From contig JANLFK010000001.1 of assembly GCA_024655945.1 (NCBI GenBank), positions 248,001 through 312,000 of the forward strand: a stretch of DNA of 64,000 nucleotides, read 5' to 3'. The notes under the pieces are model-generated. The model did no database searches, was not told where the DNA came from, and was given only the letters and a program-made list of their open reading frames with translations. The translations under genes and the position numbers were made by a program. Below, in pieces: positions 1-8,748 of this stretch (its first letter is position 1; every line of letters begins with the position of its first letter). Source of the stretch: a candidate division KSB1 bacterium. GTDB taxonomy: Bacteria; Zhuqueibacterota; Zhuqueibacteria; JANLFK01; Oleimicrobiaceae.

Positions 1-1585
1 CGACGACGACCGGAGTTTGGCTCTGCAGCACCGCTCCCACTGGCACATCGCCAACGTGGGCACTGTCCACCACCACTTCCACGCGGCGGTCATCGCTGTG
101 TGCCTTGCAGTAGACGCCCTGTCCCGGTCGGTTGCCAAAGTTTCGCACATTGAGGTTGAGTTCCAGCCTTTCCCCAGCGTCGACGTAGCCGTTGCCGTTG
201 CCCTGGCTATTCCCAACGGCGTCGTCGTCAACGGAAAAAGCCACCACCTTGACGAAGGGCACATCGCCGAAATTGTCGGCCGGACCAGCCAAGGCAGCAA
301 TGGCTGCGACGCTGGCCTGCACCACTTCGCGCATGTAGGGGAAATCCATGTTGCTGGTGACATCAGTCGGTTGATGCCAATGAGGGCTAAAGTCGCCCTC
401 CGCCACAAATATAGCCGGTTGCCCCCACACCTGGAAGGAGCGATGGTCGCTGCCACTGCTGTTGCCCGGGATGGAAGGCAAGAGCGTTGTGTAAGTCCGA
501 AACATGTCGGCAACAAACTCGGCAAATGGCCGCGAGGCCGCGTCGGTGTAGATGACCACGTCACGGGGCGGAGCCGCAGGGTTGTAGTTGCCGATCATGT
601 CGCCATTCAGGTAGAAGGAGACCGGCCGACCGCTGCGGTAGGCTTTCTGGGCATAGGCGGCGCTTCCCACCAGGCCGATCTCTTCGGCATCCCACGCAGC
701 AAACTTGAGCGTGGCCTCGAAGTTATGACAGGCCAGCACCCGCGCAGCCTCAAGCGCCAGCACGGTGCCGGAGGCGTTGTCGTCCGCGCCCGGCGCCCAC
801 ACCAGCGGGTTGGCACCAGCACCGAGCACAATGGAGTCATAGTGCCCGCCGATCATGATGACGCTATCCGGATAAATAAGCCCCGGTTTGGCAGCAACGA
901 CGTTGAAGTGCGGTACGCCGGAAATGTAGAAGGTGTCGAACTCCACATCGGTGAAGCCAAGGGCTAAGTAGCGTTTGTAGAGCCACTGCGCCGCCTTGCG
1001 GATCGAATCCGAGTAGGTGTAACGGGTGCGAAAGTCCTGCAGACGCTGCACCCAGCGCTGCAGTGTATCGGCGCTCACCTCGGCGATGATGCTGGCAATA
1101 GTAGAGTCAAAAGCGCCGGGAACCAGGGAAATCTTAGGAGTCGCCGCACGGGGCACCGGTTTGGCCACACGGCTGATCTGCTGCAGGCTGTAGCCCGAAT
1201 GAGCGAGGGCCAGAGCCTCGTCCGGCGAGGCCTTCACCAAAGCTTGCTTCGCCCGAGTGTACAGAATCCGCCCCTTGGGCAGCGCACTCAGGCTCGGTCC
1301 ATGCACTCCTTCCGCCACCACGTAGTACTGGCCGCTCCAGCCGCTCTTGTCAACTACCTCATGGCGGATTCCCCGTCGCTGAAGGTCAGCGAGACCATTC
1401 TGGTCAATCTCGCCGAAGGCGAGGTCATCCTCAAAGTGATAAGGGACAAAGGGAGCCACTTCGCTGAGCTGCTGGAAATCGCTCGTGCGCACCACCACAA
1501 GCACGGGTTGCTGGCCTTGCGGTGCGTGCACCGCTATCACCAGCAACAGAACTACGAAAAGCACCGCCGATGCACTCCTTTTCAC
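1..1585 (-). CDS. Secreted M28-family metallopeptidase (C-terminus beyond left edge)
   Basis: Zinc aminopeptidase of family M28, expected to trim peptides outside the cell. About 528 codons are visible and the frame is still open at base 1, so the C-terminus is missing. A GTG start at 1585 follows a clean AGGAGG with 8-nt spacing and gives a signal peptide (VKRS then a hydrophobic run). The metal ligands are seen in order: GGHYDS, then APGADDNASG, DAEEIGLVGS, NGDMIG and GSDHRSF, which is the full M28 set. A Ca-binding-looking, CARDB-like segment (DDDAVGNSQGNGNGYVDAGE) follows the catalytic domain, as in other secreted FCB peptidases. A T9SS tail may follow off-window, but that is a guess. It lies 33 nt downstream of alr. 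The family call is firm; the substrate is unknown. Confidence 0.9.
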   Translation of the reverse strand, partial: MKRSASAVLFVVLLLVIAVHAPQGQQPVLVVVRTSDFQQLSEVAPFVPYHFEDDLAFGEIDQNGLADLQRRGIRHEVVDKSGWSGQYYVVAEGVHGPSLSALPKGRILYTRAKQALVKASPDEALALAHSGYSLQQISRVAKPVPRAATPKISLVPGAFDSTIASIIAEVSADTLQRWVQRLQDFRTRYTYSDSIRKAAQWLYKRYLALGFTDVEFDTFYISGVPHFNVVAAKPGLIYPDSVIMIGGHYDSIVLGAGANPLVWAPGADDNASGTVLALEAARVLACHNFEATLKFAAWDAEEIGLVGSAAYAQKAYRSGRPVSFYLNGDMIGNYNPAAPPRDVVIYTDAASRPFAEFVADMFRTYTTLLPSIPGNSSGSDHRSFQVWGQPAIFVAEGDFSPHWHQPTDVTSNMDFPYMREVVQASVAAIAALAGPADNFGDVPFVKVVAFSVDDDAVGNSQGNGNGYVDAGERLELNLNVRNFGNRPGQGVYCKAHSDDRRVEVVVDSAHVGDVPVGAVLQSQTPVVV

Positions 1586-1618
1586 CGTGAGTTCCTCCTG
1601 GCGATTTATTCTGGCTAG

Positions 1619-2824
1619 TCACTCCGCATCACTATTCAGGCTTGTCTCTTTGAAGCCAGTGACGAGCGACTTGACGCTGATCGGCCGGCCGTCACGCAGG
1701 TACACACGGGGCAGCCGTGATCCAAAGCGCGCCATGACCTCGTATGACACCGAACCAATGGCATCAGCGATGTCATGCGGCGAGATCTCCTCCTCGCCAT
1801 CCTTTCCCATCAGCGTCACGACGTCGCCCACACGCACCTCTCCCACCCCGTCTACGCGCACGAAGCAGGCATCCATGCAAATGCCCCCGACGATGGGCGC
1901 TCGCTTCCCTCGGATGAGCACCGTTCCCACGTTACGCAGGCCGCGATCGTAGCCATCCGCATAGCCGATTTGCAGCACGGCGATGCGCTCCTGACCTTCT
2001 GCCATGTAGCGCCGCCCGTAGCCAACTGTGTCGCCGCGCGCGATGGTTCGCACCTGCATGACCTTTGCCTTCACTGCCATGGCCGGCTCGAGAGCAAGGG
2101 GCATGTGGACATCCGGCGAGGGATAGTAGCCGTACAGCAAGAGCCCACATCTCACCATGTCCAGGTGCGCCTGCGGAAGATCCAGGATGGCTCCGCTATT
2201 GGCCGTGTGCCAGGCAGGTACGTGGATCCCCTGCGCCTCCACCTGCCGCCGCACCTGCTGGAAACGGCAAAGCTGCAGTTCGGTGAAGCTCTTGTCCAGG
2301 GCATCTGACATGGCAAAGTGCGTGAACACGCCCGCGCACTGTAGGCCGCGCAGGCGAGCTATCTGGGCGATCCACGCCGCCGCCTGGTCGAAGCGCACAC
2401 CCCAGCGGCTCATGCCAGTGTCGACCTTGAGGTGGACCACTACCTGCTCCCCCGCGGCGACTGCCGCTCTGGACAACGCCTCGGCCACTTCGGTACTGGT
2501 CACCGCCTGTTCAATGTCGTATTCCACCGCCAGGTGGGCGTGTTCGGGGAGAATGCCGCCGACATTAAGGATCGGCGCCTGAATTCCCGCCCGCCGCAGT
2601 TCGATTGCCTCGTCCAGGAGAACGACACCCAACTTGTCGGCTCCGTTCTCCAGCATGACTCGCGCCACCTGCACTGCGCCACAGCCGTAGCCGTCCGCTT
2701 TGACAATTGCCAGAAGTTTGGTGTTCGTCAGCAGCTGCTTGACGGCCTGGGTGTTATGGGCAATGGCGTCCAAGTCGACTTCAACCCAAGCCGGGCGAAG
2801 GTCGCGAAGGGTGCTACTGTGCAT
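1619..2824 (-). CDS. alr: Alanine racemase
   Basis: PLP enzyme that interconverts L- and D-alanine for peptidoglycan. It is 401 aa, slightly longer than the usual 360-380. The PLP lysine is K42 in AIVKADGYG, the second-subunit catalytic tyrosine lies in VGYGRRY, and HTANSGA and GICMD are typical of the family. I chose ATG 2824 because GGAGAGG lies about 9 nt upstream; a TTG at 2848 would add 8 residues but has no better site. A sigma-70-like promoter at 3280-3308 points at this gene across a 450-nt leader. It may be cotranscribed with the M28 peptidase downstream. Confidence 0.95.
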   Translation of the reverse strand: MHSSTLRDLRPAWVEVDLDAIAHNTQAVKQLLTNTKLLAIVKADGYGCGAVQVARVMLENGADKLGVVLLDEAIELRRAGIQAPILNVGGILPEHAHLAVEYDIEQAVTSTEVAEALSRAAVAAGEQVVVHLKVDTGMSRWGVRFDQAAAWIAQIARLRGLQCAGVFTHFAMSDALDKSFTELQLCRFQQVRRQVEAQGIHVPAWHTANSGAILDLPQAHLDMVRCGLLLYGYYPSPDVHMPLALEPAMAVKAKVMQVRTIARGDTVGYGRRYMAEGQERIAVLQIGYADGYDRGLRNVGTVLIRGKRAPIVGGICMDACFVRVDGVGEVRVGDVVTLMGKDGEEEISPHDIADAIGSVSYEVMARFGSRLPRVYLRDGRPISVKSLVTGFKETSLNSDAE

Positions 2825-3279
2825 CAATGGTGGTCCTCTCCGAGACAACGTCGCTCAGAACTCATGTGCAAAAGACAGAAGTATCCCGTTGCCTTCTGCT
2901 CTGCTGCCACATCCCCAGCCTAAATTCAACGGGCCCAGGGCAATGTACGCGACAAGGCCGCGCAGTGTCCGGCCGCATCCGGGGCGGCAAACTGGGTTAG
3001 AGTCTGCTTCACCATGCATCGGCAAAAGGGCCGAGCCTGCAGCAAGGTGATGAGGCAAAACCAGTTGAGACAACCAACGCGCCCCTTCGGCGCCCACCGC
3101 TTCGGCGTGCGCCGACCAACCAGCACCACGCGTACTCAACCCCGAGCACGGCGGCGGCTGTGGCGTTTGTGCCGCAATCCGAAGAGGTGAGCACCCTAGT
3201 GCGAGCACCAATCCACAGCGCGGGCTGGGCCGCCACCAGGCGATGTGGCCTGTGGTGAGACTTCCGTCTTTGGAGGGCA
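2825..3279 (-). other. Long leader upstream of alr; possible decayed outer-membrane protein gene
   Basis: About 450 nt lie between the promoter and the alr start with no convincing intact gene. The minus-strand frame ending at 2855 finishes with alternating hydrophobic residues and a terminal phenylalanine (YIALGPLNLGWG, then ILLSFAHEF). This resembles the last strands of an outer-membrane beta-barrel. A neighbouring frame around 3030-3160 reads GVEYAW and LVVSTGF, also barrel-like, so a frameshifted remnant is possible. No structured RNA family was recognised. The remnant idea is weak inference. Confidence 0.25.
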
Positions 3280-3308
3280 AATATAGCACTTTTTCCAAGG
3301 ATTGCCAA
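3280..3308 (-). promoter_or_regulatory. Sigma-70-like promoter (TTGGCA-17-TATATT)
   Basis: On the minus strand TTGGCA (3303-3308) is followed after exactly 17 nt by TATATT (3280-3285), then TGCC. It lies just downstream of the terminator of the stress cassette and reads toward alr. The extended TATATTTGCC is also present in the promoter at 18411-18439. Confidence 0.6.
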
Positions 3309-3330
3309 TGGATTTTGCACCGCGGGCAGA

Positions 3331-3363
3331 AAGCAAAAAGGGGAAGGCAAGTGCCTTCCCCTT
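3331..3363 (-). terminator. Rho-independent terminator of the sigma/Spy cassette
   Basis: A perfect 12-bp inverted repeat (AAGGGGAAGGCA / TGCCTTCCCCTT) at 3338-3363 is followed on the minus strand by a run of six T. It lies 20 nt past the stop of the Spy-like gene. Confidence 0.88.
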
Positions 3364-3382
3364 GGCAATGCAAGGGCAGGAC

Positions 3383-3901
3383 TCAGTTCTCTGGTCCGTG
3401 CATGGGACATTCCTCTGGCTTCATGCCAGGGTGTCCCATGGGGCCCGGCCGCCCTTTGCCAAGCCCTGGACGGCCCTTCATCCAGCCGGCAGTGCGTCCC
3501 GGGCGGGCGTCGAAAACGGCCTTTTGCTCATCGGTGAGCAGGCTGCGGATCTGCAGGCGATGGGCCACCTGCTTCTTCTCGATGTCCGCGCGCAACTTCG
3601 CGATCGCGTCGATCTTGGCGTTGATGGCCTTCTGGTCGGGGTTGTTGGCCGTTTTCAGCGACATCAACGCAAAGCGCTCCGAACGCAGTTGGTTACGCAA
3701 CGGCGCCATCTCCTTGAGAAACGCCCGGTGCAGCTGTTCAATCTTTTGCTTCTGCTCATCCGTGAGGTTCGGGATGTGGCAGTACATCGCCGCCAGCCCC
3801 GGACCTTGAGCGGGTTTCTCCTGGCTGAATGCAGGCTGCCACGAGGACAGCGCAGCCAGCACGAGGAGCACCGTCGCTGCAATACTGAGTGTGTGTCTCA
3901 T
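3383..3901 (-). CDS. Spy/CpxP-like periplasmic LTxxQ-type protein
   Basis: Small exported helical protein of the Spy/CpxP type (172 aa), a family of periplasmic chaperones and stress modulators. It has a signal peptide ending near AFSQ, then LTDEQKQKIEQLH and a second LTDEQK near residue 125, the LTxxQ-like repeats of the family. The C-terminus is Gly/Pro/Met/His-rich (GMKPEECPMHGPEN), which could bind metal; that is inference. ATG 3901 follows AAAGGAGG with good spacing. It is the last gene of the ECF sigma cassette and is closed by a strong terminator, so it is probably a target of that sigma factor. Confidence 0.82.
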   Translation of the reverse strand: MRHTLSIAATVLLVLAALSSWQPAFSQEKPAQGPGLAAMYCHIPNLTDEQKQKIEQLHRAFLKEMAPLRNQLRSERFALMSLKTANNPDQKAINAKIDAIAKLRADIEKKQVAHRLQIRSLLTDEQKAVFDARPGRTAGWMKGRPGLGKGRPGPMGHPGMKPEECPMHGPEN

Positions 3902-3934
3902 ACCGAACAACCTCCTTTCTTGCCTGAACTCCTG

Positions 3935-4480
3935 TTACCTACAACGCTGCTGTGGAACCGTTCGCTCCACTCCTTTGGGAGTTCCCGGGATCCCTCCCTC
4001 ACGCAGTGGGGGAACTGGTTCTCGTGATGGGCGCACTATCCCCCTGTGTTCCATGGCCCGTTCTTCAAACATGCGAATCAAAAAATCCAAACGCTCCTTG
4101 CCGATCCTGGGTTTTAGTGCCAGGAGGTGTCGCATCGTGAGCCGCTCCAGTTCGGCCTGGTGGGAGGCGAGCTCGTCGATGATCGCCATGATCTTGGTGG
4201 TGTCGGGCTTTTCCTGCCGCAAGAGCTCCACCAGTTGCAGCCGTGCCGCACGCAGGCTCATCTTCTCCTTCTGCGCCCTCTCAAAGTAGTCTCGCACCAT
4301 CTTGGCCACGACCTCGTCCCCCTCTGGGTGGAAACGTGGCCGGCCTTCGCTTCTCCAGTGGGCCTGCGGCGCAGGCCTGCCCGGCGGCTTGGAGAACCAA
4401 AATACCGCCAGAGTCACCAAGGCTACCAGATTGACGGTCAGGGAGAACGCCAGAGCCACAAGCATCCATCTATTGCGCAT
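3935..4480 (-). CDS. Membrane-anchored periplasmic metal/stress-sensor-like protein
   Basis: A 181-aa protein with one N-terminal transmembrane segment (about residues 7-28) and a periplasmic helical domain. The layout resembles heavy-metal sensor proteins of the CnrX/ZraP group and the wider Spy superfamily. Helices cover about residues 55-140 and are rich in Glu, Arg and Leu, with a His in LASHQAELERLTMRHLL. It starts 7 nt after the anti-sigma stop. Its place between an anti-sigma factor and a Spy protein suggests it senses the envelope signal that releases the sigma factor, as CnrX does with CnrY/CnrH. No clear metal-binding triad could be proved, so the exact family is uncertain. Confidence 0.65.
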   Translation of the reverse strand: MRNRWMLVALAFSLTVNLVALVTLAVFWFSKPPGRPAPQAHWRSEGRPRFHPEGDEVVAKMVRDYFERAQKEKMSLRAARLQLVELLRQEKPDTTKIMAIIDELASHQAELERLTMRHLLALKPRIGKERLDFLIRMFEERAMEHRGIVRPSREPVPPLREGGIPGTPKGVERTVPQQRCR

Positions 4481-4487
4481 GTTGCAC

Positions 4488-4961
4488 CTATTTGATGTTG
4501 TTCGCCGAAGCCAAGGTTACGTATGCCTCGCTCAGCGAGCCTGGTGGCAAATCGCCAAAGCTTTCGAACTCCGTCGCAACCTGAGTGACCAGCGCCTCGC
4601 TCCCGTGCCGATACCCCCCGGTGATCCAACTGCCCAGCCGGCTGCCGAGGAGCACACCGGCCAGGATGCCTACCGACACCGCGATGGGCAGCAGCGGGCG
4701 AGCAAACACCAGCTCCCCCACCCGCTCAACTAGGTTTCGGCGCCCTGCCTTCACCTGCGCTAAGACACGCGTGGCAAAGAACGGCGGCGCTTGTACCGGC
4801 GGCAAGCTTCCCAAAAGCTGCCACACCTTCTGCAAGCGAGCCAACTCGGCGGCGCACTCCGTGCATCGGCTCACGTGCTCCCCTACCTGGCGAGTCAGCT
4901 CCTCGGTCAGCTCCCCATCCAGGAATGCTGACAGGCGACGTTGTACTGTCTTACAGGTCAT
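4488..4961 (-). CDS. Zinc-finger (zf-HC2) anti-sigma factor
   Basis: A 157-aa transmembrane anti-sigma factor. The N-terminal zinc-binding anti-sigma motif H-x3-C-x2-C is visible as HVSRCTEC (residues about 28-35), with an upstream Cys at position 3. A membrane segment follows at about 88-108 (PLLPIAVSVGILAGVLLG), then a periplasmic tail. It should hold the ECF sigma factor encoded 36 nt upstream inactive at the membrane until an envelope signal arrives. Order and orientation (sigma, anti-sigma, sensor, Spy) are those of an autoregulated stress operon. Confidence 0.88.
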   Translation of the reverse strand: MTCKTVQRRLSAFLDGELTEELTRQVGEHVSRCTECAAELARLQKVWQLLGSLPPVQAPPFFATRVLAQVKAGRRNLVERVGELVFARPLLPIAVSVGILAGVLLGSRLGSWITGGYRHGSEALVTQVATEFESFGDLPPGSLSEAYVTLASANNIK

Positions 4962-4997
4962 CGTTCGTACTCCATGCCTTGTAACACGGCCCGAGGG

Positions 4998-5612
4998 TCA
5001 AACTTGCGGCCCTTCCTCCAGAAGATCGGAAAGCTCTCGATACAACTGGCGTTTGGCTCGGTGCAGAATTGACTCAACTGCCGAGACTGTCGTCTCCATC
5101 ACCTCGGCGATCTCGGCATAGGACAAGTTCCCGAAGCGGGCGAGAACTGTGGCCACCTTCTGGCTCTCCGGCAAGGAGTCAATAGCCTTCCACAACGCTC
5201 GCCCGCACTCTTCTTGTTCCACAGCGCCATCCGGACCAGGGCCAGGGTCGCATTGGGCTGACGGTAGGTAGCCGTCGGCCTCGGGCTCCGTCCGCTGCAG
5301 CGAAAAGAACCGCCTCACCTTGCGAGCCCGCAGAACGTTCAAACAGTGGTTCGTGCTGATGCGGTAAAGCCAGGTAGAAAACTTTGCCCGGGGGTCAAAG
5401 CGCGGCAAAGCGTCGTACACCTTGACAAAGACCTCCTGGGCAGCATCCTCGGCATCGGCATGGTTGCCGAGCATGCGCACGCAGGTGGCCATGACCTTGT
5501 CCTGGTAACGACGCACCAACTCCTCAAAGGCGCCAACATCGCCCTTGCGGAATTGCTCTACCAGAGCCGCATCGTCCATTGTGCTGATGTCCCGTACACC
5601 GTAGTCACGCAC
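4998..5612 (-). CDS. ECF-type RNA polymerase sigma factor
   Basis: A 204-aa sigma-70 group 4 protein. Region 2 runs from about residue 22 to 95 (AEDAAQEVFVKVYDALPRF, then FSTWLYRISTNHCLN). Region 4 is at about 140-195 (LPESQKVATVLARFGNLSYAEIA, then VESILHRAKRQL). The frame opens with GTG 5612; an internal ATG at 5579 would remove 11 residues, and neither has a strong Shine-Dalgarno. It heads a four-gene run with an anti-sigma factor and two periplasmic proteins, so envelope or metal stress is the likely signal. Confidence 0.9.
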   Translation of the reverse strand: MRDYGVRDISTMDDAALVEQFRKGDVGAFEELVRRYQDKVMATCVRMLGNHADAEDAAQEVFVKVYDALPRFDPRAKFSTWLYRISTNHCLNVLRARKVRRFFSLQRTEPEADGYLPSAQCDPGPGPDGAVEQEECGRALWKAIDSLPESQKVATVLARFGNLSYAEIAEVMETTVSAVESILHRAKRQLYRELSDLLEEGPQV

Positions 5613-5684
5613 ACTGTTTGAACACGCCAGTCTCGGAAAAACTGCGCCGCGCCAAACAGTCCGGAGGCAGCAGGCAAGGCAGGA

Positions 5685-7448
5685 TCAACGGAGCAATACC
5701 CCAGGCAGTTTCTTACGCCTCAGGGAACGGAGGAGTAGTCGACGGACCTCGGCGGAGGTGACGCGACCGAGCACGCAGTCGGCGAGCTCGGCCGCTTCCC
5801 GGCTATCCACGGCGCGCACCACGCGCTTGACCTCGGGGATGAAGTGCGGACTCATGCTCAGCTCGCGAAAGCCCAAGCCGATGAGAAGCTCCGTGTAGAT
5901 CGGGTCGCCTGCCATCTCGCCGCAGAGACTTGCCTCTTTGCCAGCTGCGGCAGCCGCCTGCGCAACGCGCTTCAGAAGATGCAACACAGCCGGGTTGAGG
6001 GGATCGTAGAGGTTGGTGACCCGTTCATTGCTCCTGTCCACTGCCAGGGTGTATTGAATGAGGTCGTTCGTGCCCACGCTCACAAAGTCTGCTTCTTGCA
6101 AGAAGGCGTCGGCAAGCAGCGCGGCTGAGGGAATCTCAATCATGACTCCCAACGCCAACCTTTCTGCGCACTGCTGGCCTGTGGCCCGCACCTCGTCAGC
6201 CGCCTGGCGGAGAAGGGCCTTAACGCGCCTGACTTCATCCACAGACGAGATCATAGGCACTAAGATGGCGGCAGAACCGAACGCTCCCGCGCGCAATACT
6301 GCCCGCAATTGGGCACGGAACATCTCCGGGTGCTCTAAGGAGAGGCGGACCGCCCGCAGCCCGAGGTACGGGTTGGCCTCGCCACGCAGACCAGGCAGTG
6401 CCCGCACGAACTTGTCCCCGCCGATGTCGATGGTGCGAATCACCACAGGGCGCGGCGCCACCATTTCCACCACCTGGCGGTAAACGGCAAATTGTTCCTC
6501 CTCCGGAGGGAAGGAGTCGCGATCCAGAAAGAGCACCTCGGTGCGAAAAAGCCCGATCCCTTCGGCCCCCGTCTGCTTGGCCCATTCAACGTCCGCCACC
6601 GTCCCCACATTGGCCTTCAAGGCGACATGCACGCCGTCCACCGTGTGCGAGGGGAGTGCAGCAAACTCTGCCAGTTCGCGGGCGGTGCCGTCCAACAGGG
6701 CGCGGCGTTCTCGGTAGGCCTTCTCATCATCCGCTGAGGGATTGACAACCACCTGGCCACGATAGCCATCAACGATGAGCCTGTCTCCTACGGCCACTCG
6801 CCGCTGCGCGTCCTTCACGCCGGAGACCAGTGGCACGCCCATGGTTCTGGCCAGAATGGCAGCGTGCGAGGTAGCCCCGCCTCTTTCCGTCACAAAGGCC
6901 TTCACTTTGTGCCGGTCGAGCCCAACTGTCTGCGAGGGGGTCAGCTCCTCGGCAACGACAACCACCTCATCGTGAGCAGCGAAAAAGTCTTGTTGACTGC
7001 GGCCCAACAGGTGTCGCAACAGGCGGGTGCCCACATCGCGCAGGTCAACTGCCCGCTCCCGCAGGTAAGCATCCTCCACGGCGCTGAGCAAGCGCTCGGA
7101 CTCCTCCATCACTTCGGCGATGGCTTGCTCCAGGCCCTTGCGCTCCCCGAAGAGCTTTTGCTCCACCTCCCGCTTCAGGTAAGGGTCATCCAGGAACAGA
7201 AGATGTGCCTCGAAGATCTCCGCCTCGCGCGGGCCCAGCTCTCTCTTTACGCCGTCGCGGAGGTCGAGCAGCTCACGGCGTGTCTGGGCTATGGCGCCTT
7301 CCAGCCGCGCCAGCTCCTGGCTTGCCTCTCCTGGGCGAAGAGTACGCTGGGGAATGGCAAGCCGCTCGCCCATCAGGCAGGCGTGACCGATGGCCAGACC
7401 GGGGGAGAGTGGCAGTCCCCGCAAGCGTCTGTGGCGTTCTGCAGTCAT
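5685..7448 (-). CDS. ptsI: PTS phosphoenolpyruvate-protein phosphotransferase (enzyme I)
   Basis: Cytosolic enzyme I takes phosphate from PEP and passes it to HPr. It is 587 aa, close to the usual 575. The phosphorylated histidine is H195 in GGATSHAAILAR. The PEP-binding domain follows, with GIGLFRTEVLFLDRD, IDIGGDKFVRALP and the active-site cysteine in SLCGEMAGD. I chose ATG 7448, which follows AGGGGCGAG, rather than 7478, which has no ribosome site. No HPr, enzyme II or HPr kinase gene is in the window, so the phosphate acceptor must be encoded elsewhere. It follows the kbl pair by 37 nt. Confidence 0.94.
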   Translation of the reverse strand: MTAERHRRLRGLPLSPGLAIGHACLMGERLAIPQRTLRPGEASQELARLEGAIAQTRRELLDLRDGVKRELGPREAEIFEAHLLFLDDPYLKREVEQKLFGERKGLEQAIAEVMEESERLLSAVEDAYLRERAVDLRDVGTRLLRHLLGRSQQDFFAAHDEVVVVAEELTPSQTVGLDRHKVKAFVTERGGATSHAAILARTMGVPLVSGVKDAQRRVAVGDRLIVDGYRGQVVVNPSADDEKAYRERRALLDGTARELAEFAALPSHTVDGVHVALKANVGTVADVEWAKQTGAEGIGLFRTEVLFLDRDSFPPEEEQFAVYRQVVEMVAPRPVVIRTIDIGGDKFVRALPGLRGEANPYLGLRAVRLSLEHPEMFRAQLRAVLRAGAFGSAAILVPMISSVDEVRRVKALLRQAADEVRATGQQCAERLALGVMIEIPSAALLADAFLQEADFVSVGTNDLIQYTLAVDRSNERVTNLYDPLNPAVLHLLKRVAQAAAAAGKEASLCGEMAGDPIYTELLIGLGFRELSMSPHFIPEVKRVVRAVDSREAAELADCVLGRVTSAEVRRLLLRSLRRKKLPGVLLR

Positions 7449-7485
7449 CTCGCCCCTTGTGGGTGGCAGAGATCCCATGCGGGCG

Positions 7486-8688
7486 CTATTGAATCACGCC
7501 ATGCCTGCGCCCGACCTTGGCAAAGGCCCCCAGGGCGCGGTCGAGGTGTTCCTGCTCATGGGCAGCCGAGATCTGCACGCGAACGCGCGCCTCTCCCTTG
7601 GGCACCACCGGGTAGCTGAACCCCACCACGTAGATCCCTTCTTCCAGGAGGTCCCGGGCCATCAACTGCGCCAGCTGCGCATCATGGGGAAAGCGGCTCA
7701 GCATAATCGGCACAATGGGATGCTCTCCCGGCTTCACATCAAAACCCAGGCGGGCGATCTCGCTCCGGAAGTAGGCAGTGTTGCGCCACAGCTTCGTGCG
7801 CAATTCATCGACCGCCGAGAGGAGCTCCAGCACAGCCAACGACGTTCCTACCACCACCGGCGAAAGGGTGTTGGAAAAGAGGTATGGCCGCGAGTGCTGC
7901 CGCAGCACATCGACAATCTCCTTCCTGCCCGAGGTAAAGCCGCCCGAAGCACCCCCCAAGGCCTTGCCCAAGGTGCTGGTAATGATATCCACTCTCCCTT
8001 GCACGCCGTGATATTCCGGCGTACCGCGCCCATGGGCGCCAAGAAAACCGGTCGCGTGGGAATCATCCACCATCACCACGGCGTTGTGGCGCTCCGCCAG
8101 ATCGCAGATGGCCGGGAGATTGGCGATGGCGCCATCCATGCTGAACACCCCGTCGGTAGCAATCAGCTTGACGCGCGCATTCCCGGCATTGACCAACGCC
8201 TCCTCCAAAGCAGCCATGTCGTTGTGTTGGTAGCGGTAGCGCTCCGCCTTGCACAGGCGGATGCCGTCGATGATGGAAGCATGGTTCAAAGAGTCGGAAA
8301 TGACTGCATCTTCCGGCCCGAGCAGCGTCTCGAATAACCCGCCATTGGCATCGAAACAAGAGGAGTAGAGGATGGTGTCCTCGGTGCCAAGAAAGTCGCT
8401 AATCCGCTCTTCCAGCTCCCGATGGATGTCCTGTGTGCCGCAGATAAAACGCACCGAGGAGAGGCCGTAGCCTCGTTCCTCGAGGGCGCGGTGGGCTGCC
8501 TCGATGACCTTGGGGTGGCTTGACAGACCGAGGTAGTTGTTCGCACAGAAGTTCAGCACCTCCTTGCCCGGGCGAACGCGGATCTGCGGCCCCTGCGGCG
8601 TAACGATGATGCGTTCCTCCTTGTACAGTCCAGACTCCTTCACCTCGGAAAGCCGTTTCTGCAAGATCGGACGCAGTTGTTCGTACAT
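7486..8688 (-). CDS. kbl: Glycine C-acetyltransferase (2-amino-3-ketobutyrate CoA ligase)
   Basis: PLP enzyme of the alpha-oxoamine synthase family that cleaves 2-amino-3-ketobutyrate with CoA into glycine and acetyl-CoA. It works in sequence with threonine dehydrogenase, which is encoded upstream. At 400 aa it matches the family. PLP lysine K242 lies in [14 protein letters not shown], with [13 protein letters not shown] and DDSHATGF as expected for Kbl. It reads like classical Kbl throughout ([16 protein letters not shown]). ATG 8688 follows GGAGGGAG. It is the second of two adjacent paralogues. Confidence 0.92.
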   Translation of the reverse strand: MYEQLRPILQKRLSEVKESGLYKEERIIVTPQGPQIRVRPGKEVLNFCANNYLGLSSHPKVIEAAHRALEERGYGLSSVRFICGTQDIHRELEERISDFLGTEDTILYSSCFDANGGLFETLLGPEDAVISDSLNHASIIDGIRLCKAERYRYQHNDMAALEEALVNAGNARVKLIATDGVFSMDGAIANLPAICDLAERHNAVVMVDDSHATGFLGAHGRGTPEYHGVQGRVDIITSTLGKALGGASGGFTSGRKEIVDVLRQHSRPYLFSNTLSPVVVGTSLAVLELLSAVDELRTKLWRNTAYFRSEIARLGFDVKPGEHPIVPIMLSRFPHDAQLAQLMARDLLEEGIYVVGFSYPVVPKGEARVRVQISAAHEQEHLDRALGAFAKVGRRHGVIQ

Positions 8689-8748
8689 TACGCTCCCTCC
8701 ATGCTGAGTCCCTTCGACGAATCTACGGGCCTGCCCTGCGATGCCACC

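Noticed and set aside
17-967. 316-codon plus-strand frame
   Set aside because: It is antisense to the M28 peptidase, whose zinc motifs are all present on the minus strand; high G+C makes such frames common.
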